A model generated the notes under the pieces. That model worked only from the letters and a program-made list of their open reading frames with translations, searched no databases and had not been told where the DNA came from. 64,000 nt of DNA, from assembly GCF_010111755.1 (NCBI RefSeq), contig NC_088958.1, positions 372,001 through 436,000 of the forward strand, given 5' to 3'. This document shows, piece by piece, positions 51,258 through 61,766 of the stretch. The stretch comes from Nakaseomyces glabratus (taxonomy: Eukaryota > Ascomycota > Saccharomycetes > Saccharomycetales > Saccharomycetaceae). The position numbers and the translations under genes were made by a program. Within the stretch, counting starts at the first letter, position 1, and the number at the start of each line of letters is the position of its first letter.

Positions 51258-53258
51258 ATGGATAGCGGTGCTACATCGTTTAATGTACTGGGTGAATGGC
51301 GACGTACAGTACAGTCCAAGTTGCTGGGTGAAAGGCATGTTGGATTTGTAGCAGAAGAAAATAAATTGCATTGCGGTAGCATTAAAGATCGAGATAGTGT
51401 AGTATTGACACCCATTGCCAATATTCAACAAGGCACTGTAAATTACAACCATATGTTTGACAATTTGATATGGGTCTCAGATGTACAATTCATGGAAGAA
51501 CTCCAATATACATTGATCTCGTCACCGTTCTTAAATGATATACACCATCATCAAATGCCCTTATCGGTAGCAAATTCTATAATGGACTTCCATCGAGACA
51601 GGAGATTTCACAGAGAAAGCTTTATTTTTAGCGTGCCAACAAAATTGGGGTATTTAAAGGCTAGGTATGGGGATAAAAAACTGGAATTGCGAAAGAACAT
51701 TAACTTCATGGATGTCCATAAGACTGTATACTCCATCCTTAAACACTTGAGAAATAACAATAAAAAGTGTACATGGCGTATCCTATCCGTTTTAATGATA
51801 ATACTTTACCTCGGCTACGAACAAGCTCATTTTCATAATCAGTATCCCAAATACAGTTTCTTAACACAACTGAAAGCAATGATGGGAAAACTACAACAGT
51901 TTGACAGCATTCAAAGAAAGTACTTTGAAAATATCAACATCACAAAGGAATTTGATAAAACTGGAAATGAAATATTTCAGTTATTACATTCAATAACGCA
52001 TATAGCATCTATGAAACTTTACCATTTATCAGAATTTTTACTACGGTTCACAAACATCGGAAAATTATCAAAGTATTGTGGTGTATATGGTATTGACATG
52101 AACTTAGCATATTTAACAAATGTCAGGATCTTAACATCTACTAAACAAGAATTACATTTATTACAAGACAAGATCGAATTTTTAAGGAAGTTCTTATTAT
52201 GCTGTTTTCTATCAGTGGAGCACCAAGATTATAACGAAAAGGTTAAGAATATTATCTTTTCCACCTATCTATTAAAACTCTTTCCTGGATACACTGAAGA
52301 TAATAATTGCAAGTCCTTATTTTCTTCACAATGGTCTGTGTTATCAACCGTGATAGTAAAATTTAATCAAGATTTAAGCTTTTTATACTCAGTGTTAAAT
52401 GAAAATAAAGAGCTTATATATTCTACCGAAACCAGAGAAGAGTCAGAAACTGATGAAATGCTAAAAGAAAGATACAAATTCAGATATAAAGATAAGAATC
52501 AATCATTAATGCTTAAGGCATTAAGTCAAATCCATCTAGTAGAGGAGCAATTGATTTCTGTGCAGGACGCAGATGACAATGAAGAAACTAAATGCTTGAT
52601 CAACGATCATATCAAAAATCTCCAACAGCTGATATTGTGTTGTAATAATAAGACAAATTCTGGTACAAACTTCAGCAACCGCCATACTAGCTTACAAGGG
52701 AAAGGGTTATTTTTAGATGTCCTGAAATCACCAGAGGAGAAATTTACACCTATTTTTCAGGAAATGGAAGTATCTCGTATTGGGATAAAAAACGTCAGTG
52801 ATAATGATGACCTCGAAAGTATTTTAACAGACAACGAGAATTATGAACATATAGAGCCAGCGCATTTCATCGATGACAGAAACAACGGCGGGGCTTTTAC
52901 AATATATGAAGATTCGACATGTTATGCTGACGATTGTTACAAAAATGCTTCTGAACTCAGGAAATTAAATGATGAGCAACTTCGGCGGAAATTAAATGAA
53001 AAAATTCAGTTATTTGCTACTGAAAACAAGAAAAATCGAAATCAAATACGACAGCAGAAGTCTTTAGAACTCTTGAGAAGTAATAGTACACTGACAGCGT
53101 TAAATGAGCTTAAAAGCAATACTAATTATGAATCATTGGATAAAGGAGTTAAAACAAAAAAAAGAGCACACTTTATGGAACAGGAATTGTACTCAGAGGA
53201 GACTATTCCTTTTTACTATGAGATAAACGACTTCCTTTACAATCAGGCCAATCAGTGA
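51258..53258 (+). CDS. INP2: Peroxisome inheritance protein Inp2 (Myo2 receptor on peroxisomes)
   Basis: The 666-residue product has one clear hydrophobic segment (about residues 172-190, 'WRILSVLMIILYLGY') and a C-terminal helical region rich in K, E, N and Q that may form coiled coil (about 565-615). Its middle has the helical character of the vezatin-like domain assigned to Inp2. The gene lies immediately next to DNF3 and HLJ1, as YMR163C does in S. cerevisiae (Inp2 is 705 residues). Inp2 is a peroxisomal membrane protein that binds the Myo2 tail and carries peroxisomes into the bud. Recognition is mainly by gene order, length and membrane segment, since Inp2 evolves quickly. An out-of-frame ATG at 51253 overlaps the start. 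Confidence 0.8.
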   Translation: MDSGATSFNVLGEWRRTVQSKLLGERHVGFVAEENKLHCGSIKDRDSVVLTPIANIQQGTVNYNHMFDNLIWVSDVQFMEELQYTLISSPFLNDIHHHQMPLSVANSIMDFHRDRRFHRESFIFSVPTKLGYLKARYGDKKLELRKNINFMDVHKTVYSILKHLRNNNKKCTWRILSVLMIILYLGYEQAHFHNQYPKYSFLTQLKAMMGKLQQFDSIQRKYFENINITKEFDKTGNEIFQLLHSITHIASMKLYHLSEFLLRFTNIGKLSKYCGVYGIDMNLAYLTNVRILTSTKQELHLLQDKIEFLRKFLLCCFLSVEHQDYNEKVKNIIFSTYLLKLFPGYTEDNNCKSLFSSQWSVLSTVIVKFNQDLSFLYSVLNENKELIYSTETREESETDEMLKERYKFRYKDKNQSLMLKALSQIHLVEEQLISVQDADDNEETKCLINDHIKNLQQLILCCNNKTNSGTNFSNRHTSLQGKGLFLDVLKSPEEKFTPIFQEMEVSRIGIKNVSDNDDLESILTDNENYEHIEPAHFIDDRNNGGAFTIYEDSTCYADDCYKNASELRKLNDEQLRRKLNEKIQLFATENKKNRNQIRQQKSLELLRSNSTLTALNELKSNTNYESLDKGVKTKKRAHFMEQELYSEETIPFYYEINDFLYNQANQ

Positions 53259-54081
53259 TTTTTCTTTTGTCTCAATACCCTTATTGCATACCCTAAGTTA
53301 CTTATTAAAGCCGTAGTCCCGCCATAATACTCAAGGTTTTAAGTTGACTTTGTGTCCAAAGAACAATTTGCATCGGAGATAGCAAACTTCCATCTTGCTT
53401 TATACATATATTAGACGTGGTAACTTATATATTTATGATATATTCTTTTTTAACAATATTTAAAGAAAACTATTTGTCTTTAAAAGCCCCTACAGATAGT
53501 AATGGCAAGCAGAATTAGAGCATTCTATGTGGGGAATGGATATCTACTGGGCATATATAATCATGATTTACGAAATAAGTTGCAGTGGGCTTTGCAATCA
53601 TTAATGGTCCAAATGGAATTATTCCAAGCTATTACAACGATATCAGATGTGTTTTAAGAACCACTGCTCAATTAATTATAATAGCTAAAACATCAATAAC
53701 ATACTTTTTCATAAGGTCAAATATAGCTATTTCAATTTTTATTATTGAGACAGAATTGCATTTCATTGTTATTCTCGCGAACCTCGCAAGGTCAAACTGC
53801 AGAAATACAGTTACAGGAAGATATTAATCTAGCATAATTCAGATTAGTATTGTAGCAGGTTTGTTATTAATATCCATCACCAAATCATATAAGTTACATT
53901 GGTTGACTTTTTTTTGCAGCAAACTGGTTTTAATAAAGCCATATATTGAAACTGATACTATTTAATATTGTTTGGACTATAGTACGTCCTAATAAGCCAT
54001 TAGAAGGAACGAATTTTTTTTTGACCATATTTGAGTACTAGCATATGACAGACTACCAAATTGTTTAGAATTCTCAATATC
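53259..54081. other. Intergenic region INP2-DNF3 (0.8 kb)
   Basis: AT-rich spacer between two genes on the same strand. A 51-codon ATG frame at 53502-53657 and an 80-codon frame at 53585-53827 overlap in different frames; neither is recognisable, so they are not called. Confidence 0.5.
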
Positions 54082-57000
54082 ATGACCGAACCTGATAAAA
54101 AAAGGAAAAGATCATGGTCGTTACGAACACAAATGTTTAACAAACATTTGTTTGAAAACTATCACAATGACGATAATGTTGAAATGAATGATATAGATGA
54201 GGAGACTGAAAATGACGAGGGACATATAGGCGACTTTAATTCAATAGATGGTCAAACAAAAATACGAAATCATCAATCACCTAGACTAGTAACAAAAATT
54301 CTCGATATGTTATTTGACAGAAGGACTCAAGTACATTCAGTAGATGGTAGACATATTCCGATATCTCTAGATCATAGTTCTGCCATATCAGACATTTATC
54401 CCGTAGACAGACATGGAAATTTAGTTGATGAAAGATATGGATATGCGTACTGTAATAATCTTATTACATCTTCCAGGTACACGATTATCTCATTCTTTCC
54501 AAGACAGTTATATGCACAATTTTCTAAGTTAGCCAATGTTTACTTTTTTATTGTCGCGATATTACAAATGATACCTGGATGGTCTACAACAGGCACATAT
54601 ACAACGATTGTTCCACTCTGTGTTTTTATGGCTATTTCCATGGCAAGAGAGGCGTATGATGATTATCGAAGGCATAAATTGGATAAAGAAGAAAATAACA
54701 AACTAACAAAAGTTCTCCAAATATTGCACGAAAGAGAGGATAACGATTTAGATCTTGAAAATAATGCACAACATTCAGCGAATAATCCTGAAAGCATCTC
54801 AAATCTTTATTTCAATAATTTTGATTTATTGGCAAAAAAATACAATGTTCGCATTGTGGAAAAAAAATGGAAGGACATTCGTGTAGGTGATTTTGTTCTT
54901 TTACAGCAGGATGATTGGGTACCTGCAGACATATTAATCTTAACATCAGATGGGGACAATAGTGAGGTATTTATTGAAACTATGGCTCTTGATGGTGAGA
55001 CAAATCTGAAAGGTAAAGTTCCTCATCCAGAAATAAACAAATTAACTAAATCCGCATCTGGTTTGGCGAATATTAACGCACAAGTTACAGTTGAAGATCC
55101 TAACAATGATCTTTATAATTTTGAGGGTAATCTGGAATTAAACTCAGGTAGCAGCTCTAAAAAAAAATATCCCCTAGGGCCAGATAATGTCATCTATAGA
55201 GGAAGTATTATTCGAAATACCAGAAATTGTGTTGGGATGGTCATCTTTACTGGAGAAGAATCTAAAATTCGTATGAATGCCCTAAGAAACCCCAGGACAA
55301 AGGCACCAAAACTGCAAAGAAAAATCAACATGATAGTTGTTTTTATGGTCTTTGTGGTGGCCTGTATGTCTCTATTTTCTTACTTAGGTCATACCATCCA
55401 GATTAAAAGATATGTTAATAATAATAAGGCGTGGTACCTTTTACAAGAAGATGCTGGGACTGCGCCAACAATAATGTCATTTATTATTATGTATAATACC
55501 ATCATTCCACTTTCGTTATACGTCACAATGGAACTAATCAAAGTCGCCCAAAGTAGAATGATGGAATGGGATATTGATATGTATCATGCTGAGTCAGATA
55601 CCCCTTGTGCTGTTCGCACAGCAACAATATTAGAGGAACTTGGTCAGGTCTCTTATATATTTAGTGACAAAACTGGTACTTTGACTGACAATAAGATGTT
55701 GTTTAGAAAACTTTCTTTCTGTGGTACATCTTGGGTGCATAATGCGACCCAAGATATCAGTGAGTTTAAACCTGCCCAGTTGTCCAACAAAAACGATATT
55801 GATGTCATTTCAATAGATGATCAGAGTTTTTTATCAAAACTTGGATATACTTCACAATCTAACCCAAAAAGATATATGGATATAAATGATTTTCCAGATA
55901 GAAGAACATCAGTGGAGTATAAAGGAAATGCGACTGTGAAATATACTGGTAGACCTAGTATGAGGTCATTGTACGTTCCACCAAAAAAGGAAACAAATGC
56001 GTCAAATTCACAGGATGCTAGCGATATTCCAGAGGATATCAAAAGTACTTTTGAACTTATATATTACATCCAGTCAAATCCCAAAAGCTTATTTGCTAAA
56101 AAGGCCAAAATGTTTATTCTTTCACTTGCTATCTGCCACATTTGTTTGCCCAAGAGAACTGAGGAAGGAAATGATGAAGATGACATCATTGAATACCAAT
56201 CATCTTCTCCAGATGAATTAGCACTAGTCACAGCTGCAAGAGATATGGGATATATTGTGTATAATAGAAACGCAAACATATTAACGCTAAAAACATTCCC
56301 CGATGGTTTTGATGAACTTCCTAGATTTGAAAACTTTGAAATATTAGAGCTAGTAGATTTTAACTCTCAGAGAAAACGTATGTCAGTTATTGTAAGAGTA
56401 CCTGAGGAGAAGGATAGAGTACTTCTTTTTTGTAAGGGTGCTGACAACGTGATTTTAGAAAGGTTGCATAATAAAGAAATGGCTCTCGATATGTTGGATC
56501 AGGTTGAAAATAATACCAAATATCGTAAAGACGCCGAGGCAGAACTCGTCATTCAACACAGAAAATCTCTGGAACGTGCAGTCAATGATGATCTTCCAAG
56601 GACATCATTAAGAAACTCCATTTCTAGGGGACCTAGGGAAAGTTTGTCTCTACAAGCAGCTAGAAAAAGTATGTCTAGGAAAAGTAATCAGTTACAAGAT
56701 CCAGAGATGCAATTAGGTACAATTGACCAATTTCTTGATAGTGTCCAAAAAACTGATAAAGAAATTGACGCTGTTGTCAGTCAAGCCCGTAAATCGTTGG
56801 CGAAACAACGTTTAGAAAAGTATGGACCCAGGTTATCAATGGATAGTCCTCAAATAGTAGCTGCAGAAAAATCACCGCAAGTTAGTAATGGTAATGATGT
56901 GCTTCTCAATTATATTGGTAGCGACGCACTTATCAGCAATGAAGAGTATGTTTTAGAGAAAACCTTGGAGGATATCGAAAGTTTCTCAACTGAAGGATTG

Positions 57001-58962
57001 AGAACTTTATTATTTGCTCATAAATGGATAAGTAATGAAGATTTTGAGCAATGGAGAACTAGATATCATGAAGCCAAAACTTCTCTTAGTGAGAGAAAAC
57101 AGAAAATTGATGAGGTTGGTGCCCAAATAGAGGATGAACTATATCTTCTAGGTGCGACAGCTATTGAAGACAAACTACAAGAAGGGGTTTCAGAAGCTAT
57201 TGAAAAAATTCGTAGGGCTGGCATAAAAATGTGGATGCTTACAGGTGACAAGAGAGAAACCGCTATAAACATTGGATATTCATGTAAATTAATTCATGAC
57301 TATTCTACTGTGGTAATATTAACAACTAGTGATGAGAATATTATATCAAAAATGAATGCCATTTCTCAAGAAGTTGACTCGGGAAATGTGGCACACTGTG
57401 TAATCGTTATAGATGGTGCAACACTTGCTATGTTTGAGGACAATCCAACTTTAATGTCAGTTTTTACAGAGCTGTGTACTAAAACTGATTCTGTTGTTTG
57501 TTGTAGAGCCTCTCCTGCTCAAAAGGCCTTAATGGTCTCAAACATAAGAAATACCGATAAAAGTATTGTGACTTTGGCCATAGGTGATGGTGCAAATGAT
57601 ATAGCTATGATCCAATCTGCTGATATTGGTGTTGGTATCGCTGGTAAAGAGGGTTTGCAGGCCTCAAGGTCGGCAGATTATTCTATAGGGCAATTCAGGT
57701 TTATCCTTAAACTGCTTCTGGTTCATGGAAGATACAATTATATCAGAACTGCAAAATTTATTCTGTGCACATTCTATAAGGAATTGACTTTCTATTTGAC
57801 TCAGTTGATTTATCAGCGTTATACAATGTTTTCTGGTACCTCATTATATGAGCCTTGGTCGTTGTCGATGTATAATACATTATTCACATCACTACCAGTT
57901 TTATGTGTGGGTATGTTCGAGAAAGATTTAAAACCTGTTACTCTCCTAACTGTTCCAGAACTCTATTCTATGGGGCGTTTGTCAAAAGCTTTTAATTGGT
58001 CAATATTTGCCGAATGGGTATTTCTTGGGACAGCAAATGCATTGATAATAACTTTTTTGAATATTGTTGCTTGGGGTGAAACAAGCTTGTCAGACAACAC
58101 CTTATATCCTCTCGGATTTGTCAATTTTAGTGCAACCGTTGCTCTAATAAATGTGAAGGCTCAGTTTATTGAGATGAGGAACAGGAATTGGCTAGCATTT
58201 ACGTCTGTGATATTATCTTGTGGTGGGTGGTTAGTATGGTGTTGTGCTTTACCGATTTTAAACAGATCAGATGGAATATATGACGTTACATATGGTTTGT
58301 ATCATCATTTTGGAAGAGATATTACATTTTGGTGCACTAGTTTGATTCTTGCCGTGCTGCCTATTATTGTTGACGTTGTATACAAGACTTTTAAGATCAT
58401 GTTGGCACCAAGTGATTCAGACATTTTTGCGGAACTTGAACAAAAGAGTGAAATCAGAAAGAAACTTGAACTCGGTGCATACAACGAGATGAAGCAGGGA
58501 TGGACATGGACACAAGATCAAAGCACATTTGATAAATACAAAGATATCGTCTTCAACAGATCTCGATCAGCGTCATCTGCTACAGAAGTAAATAGCATGA
58601 CAAACTTAGCACACGGCAACTCGGAAGACGATCAGTATTTGTCCTCGCGTTTTGCTAACGATGACATCCATACAAGTTATAGTGGTAACTCTGCTACTTC
58701 TCCTCCGAAACCAACTAGAGGTAATAGCTTGAAGCTTTTATCCTTGAATATAACCGGGAACTCACGGTCCTCAGAAGAATATGAGGTACTCCCCAGTGGC
58801 AAATTGATTAAGAGACAATCAACGGAATTACAAAAAGCAACAAATAATTCTGAGAACATGGCATCCAAATTGACCAAAAAGTTAAGGTTCAAGATGAAAG
58901 ATGAGGAAGACGATGAAGAGATAGATCGAATAATCAGAGATAGGATGAAGGACCTAGAGTGA
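54082..58962 (+). CDS. DNF3: P4-type ATPase (phospholipid flippase) Dnf3
   Basis: The first ATG in frame is 54082, giving 1626 residues (S. cerevisiae Dnf3 is 1656). It has the full P4-ATPase layout: DGET actuator loop (304-307), phosphorylation motif D-K-T-G-T-L-T with D529, nucleotide-binding segment 'CKGADNVILERL' near 785, and hinge motif G-D-G-A-N-D at 1168-1173, with about ten membrane segments. It moves phospholipids to the cytosolic leaflet of trans-Golgi and secretory membranes, with a Cdc50-family partner. An insert of about 160 residues (roughly 795-955) in the nucleotide-binding domain contains at least four R-K-S/R-x-S motifs that could be kinase sites. The neighbours INP2 and HLJ1 confirm the Dnf3 subtype. 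Confidence 0.95.
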   Translation: MTEPDKKRKRSWSLRTQMFNKHLFENYHNDDNVEMNDIDEETENDEGHIGDFNSIDGQTKIRNHQSPRLVTKILDMLFDRRTQVHSVDGRHIPISLDHSSAISDIYPVDRHGNLVDERYGYAYCNNLITSSRYTIISFFPRQLYAQFSKLANVYFFIVAILQMIPGWSTTGTYTTIVPLCVFMAISMAREAYDDYRRHKLDKEENNKLTKVLQILHEREDNDLDLENNAQHSANNPESISNLYFNNFDLLAKKYNVRIVEKKWKDIRVGDFVLLQQDDWVPADILILTSDGDNSEVFIETMALDGETNLKGKVPHPEINKLTKSASGLANINAQVTVEDPNNDLYNFEGNLELNSGSSSKKKYPLGPDNVIYRGSIIRNTRNCVGMVIFTGEESKIRMNALRNPRTKAPKLQRKINMIVVFMVFVVACMSLFSYLGHTIQIKRYVNNNKAWYLLQEDAGTAPTIMSFIIMYNTIIPLSLYVTMELIKVAQSRMMEWDIDMYHAESDTPCAVRTATILEELGQVSYIFSDKTGTLTDNKMLFRKLSFCGTSWVHNATQDISEFKPAQLSNKNDIDVISIDDQSFLSKLGYTSQSNPKRYMDINDFPDRRTSVEYKGNATVKYTGRPSMRSLYVPPKKETNASNSQDASDIPEDIKSTFELIYYIQSNPKSLFAKKAKMFILSLAICHICLPKRTEEGNDEDDIIEYQSSSPDELALVTAARDMGYIVYNRNANILTLKTFPDGFDELPRFENFEILELVDFNSQRKRMSVIVRVPEEKDRVLLFCKGADNVILERLHNKEMALDMLDQVENNTKYRKDAEAELVIQHRKSLERAVNDDLPRTSLRNSISRGPRESLSLQAARKSMSRKSNQLQDPEMQLGTIDQFLDSVQKTDKEIDAVVSQARKSLAKQRLEKYGPRLSMDSPQIVAAEKSPQVSNGNDVLLNYIGSDALISNEEYVLEKTLEDIESFSTEGLRTLLFAHKWISNEDFEQWRTRYHEAKTSLSERKQKIDEVGAQIEDELYLLGATAIEDKLQEGVSEAIEKIRRAGIKMWMLTGDKRETAINIGYSCKLIHDYSTVVILTTSDENIISKMNAISQEVDSGNVAHCVIVIDGATLAMFEDNPTLMSVFTELCTKTDSVVCCRASPAQKALMVSNIRNTDKSIVTLAIGDGANDIAMIQSADIGVGIAGKEGLQASRSADYSIGQFRFILKLLLVHGRYNYIRTAKFILCTFYKELTFYLTQLIYQRYTMFSGTSLYEPWSLSMYNTLFTSLPVLCVGMFEKDLKPVTLLTVPELYSMGRLSKAFNWSIFAEWVFLGTANALIITFLNIVAWGETSLSDNTLYPLGFVNFSATVALINVKAQFIEMRNRNWLAFTSVILSCGGWLVWCCALPILNRSDGIYDVTYGLYHHFGRDITFWCTSLILAVLPIIVDVVYKTFKIMLAPSDSDIFAELEQKSEIRKKLELGAYNEMKQGWTWTQDQSTFDKYKDIVFNRSRSASSATEVNSMTNLAHGNSEDDQYLSSRFANDDIHTSYSGNSATSPPKPTRGNSLKLLSLNITGNSRSSEEYEVLPSGKLIKRQSTELQKATNNSENMASKLTKKLRFKMKDEEDDEEIDRIIRDRMKDLE

Positions 58963-59733
58963 GCCGGCTACACTCTGGTATGTGAAACGCATAAAACATT
59001 ACTATAATAACGAAATGTATGTAACGACAAAATTATGTAAATATATTATAAACTGTTTTTATATAAAGTAAAAGCAAAACTTAGCATTTTTTAAATTTCA
59101 ATGTTGTTTCTCTGTAGATATTAACAAGCAAAATTTTTAAAACCATTATGTCTGAGTATTTTTTTTGATGCTATAACTATTAATATTATACAGGTATAAA
59201 GAAATAAAGAAAATGTAAAAAGCTCGTAAAGTATGTAAAAAAAAATGAGAAATGTATATCTAGTATGAGCGCTTCATGAGAAGCCTTAACAAAAAGAGAG
59301 CCTTAAAGTCCTGCTTAAATGTTTCACCATCTCATCAAATGGCAAAAGCAAGCAGGTATTCAAAGTCTGATGGAAATAAATGTGGAATAAAAAGGCAAGA
59401 CAGCGAAATGAGCAACTTTTATCAAATGTCATGATATCTACCAATATACTGACACTCAACGACATCTGTTGATTGCTTTGGTCAAGGAAAAGGTATAACC
59501 ATATTAGAACATATGTATCTTGGAAAAATCATCCTCGATATTATGCATAGGGCTAAAAGCATTGTCAGTCTCTATGAATCCTAAAAAGTGTTTAAGAATA
59601 AATCTCTTTATTCATGTCGTAAAACTTATCGATTCTATAATTGAACCATACAAAAACCAGAAAATAAAACGGTGTAATAAAATATTGCGAGCGAAACTAA
59701 AATAATAAGAAATAGAAATGTGTGGCAGTAAGG
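58963..59733. other. Convergent 3' flanks of DNF3 and HLJ1 (0.77 kb)
   Basis: AT-rich spacer. Open frames up to 61 codons have no recognisable features. I looked for a C/D-box small nucleolar RNA and did not find matching box C and box D. Confidence 0.5.
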
Positions 59734-60432
59734 CTAACCAAAAATGAACCTTTCCAGCAATGGCAGTAGGAAAAGCAGCAGGAAAGGAGCGAGTATCCGC
59801 AGCATTTCGTAAAGTTCCGAGTTGACCAATTCATTTTCTTGATTTCCTTGGCGGCGTTGCTGCTGTTGTCTATAAGCCTCTCTAGGATCTGCTCTTCTGA
59901 ACCTTGCTCTTTGGAAAGGGCCGTTGCCTGTTGTGTACATGCGGAACCCGCCAGGTCCGCCGAAGGAGAATGAAGCGCCTGGGCCGCCCCCCATACCTCC
60001 ATTGAACAAGAAGTCGAAAAGGTCTTCCTGTGGGAACATCTGCTGTTGCCGTTGTTGGAAGAAGAACTGTTGGAAAGGGTTGAACTCTTCGAATCCTGGG
60101 CCGTAAGCAGCTGCACCGCGGCCGCCGCCCGCAGCTGCACTGCTCGGTATACCGGAGGACCTGTCATCGGGGTCCCTGCCTATCTGGTCGTATATCTGTC
60201 TCTTCTGCGAGTCGCTGAGCACTTCAAAAGCCCTGTTGATGAGCTTGAACGCCTCGTGTGCTTTCGGGTAGGGGTTCTTATCCGGGTGTAACTTGATGGC
60301 GAGCTTCCTGTACGCTTTCTTGATATCCACATCGCTGCTGGAGCGCTCCACATTCAGAATGTCATAGAACGCATGCTTGTCATGGGACAGCACCGACAAC
60401 ACCACTTTCTCTTGCTCCTCATTATAAGACAT
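59734..60432 (-). CDS. HLJ1: ER-anchored Hsp40 (J protein) Hlj1
   Basis: The 232-residue product has a J domain at about residues 18-85 with the H-P-D motif in '[27 protein letters not shown]', a G-, A-, Q- and F-rich linker, and a C-terminal hydrophobic segment (last 22 residues, '[19 protein letters not shown]') that acts as tail anchor. Hlj1 sits in the ER membrane with the J domain in the cytosol, stimulates Hsp70 Ssa1, and helps ER-associated degradation along with Ydj1. Length is close to S. cerevisiae Hlj1 (224). The higher GC content of this gene compared with DNF3 is noticeable but no sign of transfer. Confidence 0.95.
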   Translation of the reverse strand: MSYNEEQEKVVLSVLSHDKHAFYDILNVERSSSDVDIKKAYRKLAIKLHPDKNPYPKAHEAFKLINRAFEVLSDSQKRQIYDQIGRDPDDRSSGIPSSAAAGGGRGAAAYGPGFEEFNPFQQFFFQQRQQQMFPQEDLFDFLFNGGMGGGPGASFSFGGPGGFRMYTTGNGPFQRARFRRADPREAYRQQQQRRQGNQENELVNSELYEMLRILAPFLLLFLLPLLERFIFG

Positions 60433-61546
60433 TTTTAGCTCTCGTTACTCTTGCGGGGTGAGGGAGATGTATGAGAGTGAAAGACAAGCACGCTACAATA
60501 TAAGGGCTATATATTTAATATATTCCCACTCCTACTTAAGGAAAACTCAGAGCCCACAGATCATCGCTCCAGCAGCGATCCCACCATGTGAGGCGCACGT
60601 TATTATCGGGTGATATCTAGCATAAAAGACAATATTACAGATAACCTGCATTCCAAGACATTAGCTACAAGTATTTGAAGTAGGGACCTCCCATTGTAGT
60701 CATAGTACGGTACACAATTTTAAACACAGCACAATATACTATTACTACCACACATGGTATACTTGCCCAGGCCTTATTTAAAACAATGGGCTTACAAATA
60801 TTCTAATAAATTTTTTTCTAAAAATGACGTCATTTTGTAATCGAAAGTGGACTTCCTTCTAAACATGAAAGTTTTATGACTTGCACACCCATACACCCAC
60901 ATACACCCATACACACAATATTACAACACAAATCTGCACTTTCCCCCAATCTTTTCGAATCTGAGAACAGCTTCCCCTCAAAGATCGCCTAATATGGTAA
61001 CTGCCCACCCTTTTCCAATATGGTGAGTGAGTGTGGGGTGGGGTGGGAGTTGTATAGCTCAAATGCCATTATCATACACGAATACACGGTTGGTGTGTAC
61101 GAGAAATGTTAGTGGTGGACGTGTGTGATGTGTGTGTGATGTGTGTGGACATGTGTACGTGGTTTAGTGGAACACCAGAGAATGTGCGAAGAAATACCCG
61201 CACACAAGCGTGTTGCACAGCCTCTCACTGCAAGCTGGAGAGAGTGGGGGTGTTGGGCAATCGGGGGGAGGTGAAGGATACGTGTAGTGGGGCACGAGTT
61301 TGGCATATGATGTGAACGTTCTGCATGACTGAAAATTTTTTTTTTTCAAAAATTTCCGTTTCTGAAAAATTTCTGAAAAATTTACTTTGGCATCGGGGCA
61401 AACTGTCGACGCTATACAGTGTAGTGAGTTTACACCACTAACAGGCGAAACTTGTATTAAAATATATTGGTATAATATAATAGTACGTTATATTGGTTGT
61501 ATAATAACTTCCATCAGGACCACAGATCAAAAGAACTAAAGTAAAG
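60433..61546. promoter_or_regulatory. Divergent promoter region of HLJ1 and RPL32, with Rap1-type sites
   Basis: Two perfect ACACCCATACAC sites (60885-60896 and 60903-60914) match the Rap1 consensus ACACCCRYACAY. A third, with one mismatch (ATACCCGCACAC, 61194-61205), is nearer to RPL32. A GT-rich tract lies between (about 61111-61163). Downstream, T-rich/AAAATTTT elements at about 61330-61382 resemble the Sfp1/RRPE-type sites common in ribosomal protein promoters. Confidence 0.65.
61111..61163. repeat. GT-rich imperfect repeat
   Basis: GTGTGTGATG-like units recur within about 50 bases of alternating G and T. It lies between the Rap1-type sites in the HLJ1-RPL32 interval. Confidence 0.6.
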
Positions 61547-61733
61547 GTATGTTATAAAGCTGAATGAGAAGCTGAGCGCGAGCGAGTAAGGCGATACCGA
61601 CCTCTGAAATTGGGAAAACTATATGGGGGAAGTTGTAATGTTTTTCGATTGGAAGGGATTGGGAGGGTCTTAACTGCTCAAACAGAAGATAGAAGAACTC
61701 TTACTAACAGATTGTTTTCTTTACTATACCTAG
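61547..61733 (+). other. RPL32: Predicted spliceosomal intron in the RPL32 5' leader
   Basis: All three canonical yeast signals are present in order: donor GTATGT (61547-61552), branch point TACTAAC (61702-61708) and the first suitable acceptor CTAG ending at 61733. The intron would be 187 bases long with 33 bases between it and the RPL32 start codon. Branch-to-acceptor distance is 26 bases, as usual in yeast. A later TAG just before the ATG (61764-61766) is a less likely acceptor. Confidence 0.8.
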
Positions 61734-61766
61734 GTAAGAAAAGAAGAAGAAAAATATTGATTATAG

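Noticed and set aside
53502..53827. 51- and 80-codon frames between INP2 and DNF3
   Set aside because: They overlap in different frames, and neither product is recognisable; S. cerevisiae has no gene in this interval.
59266..59420. C/D-box snoRNA between DNF3 and HLJ1
   Set aside because: A box-C-like string occurs on the minus strand but no box D lies at the needed distance.
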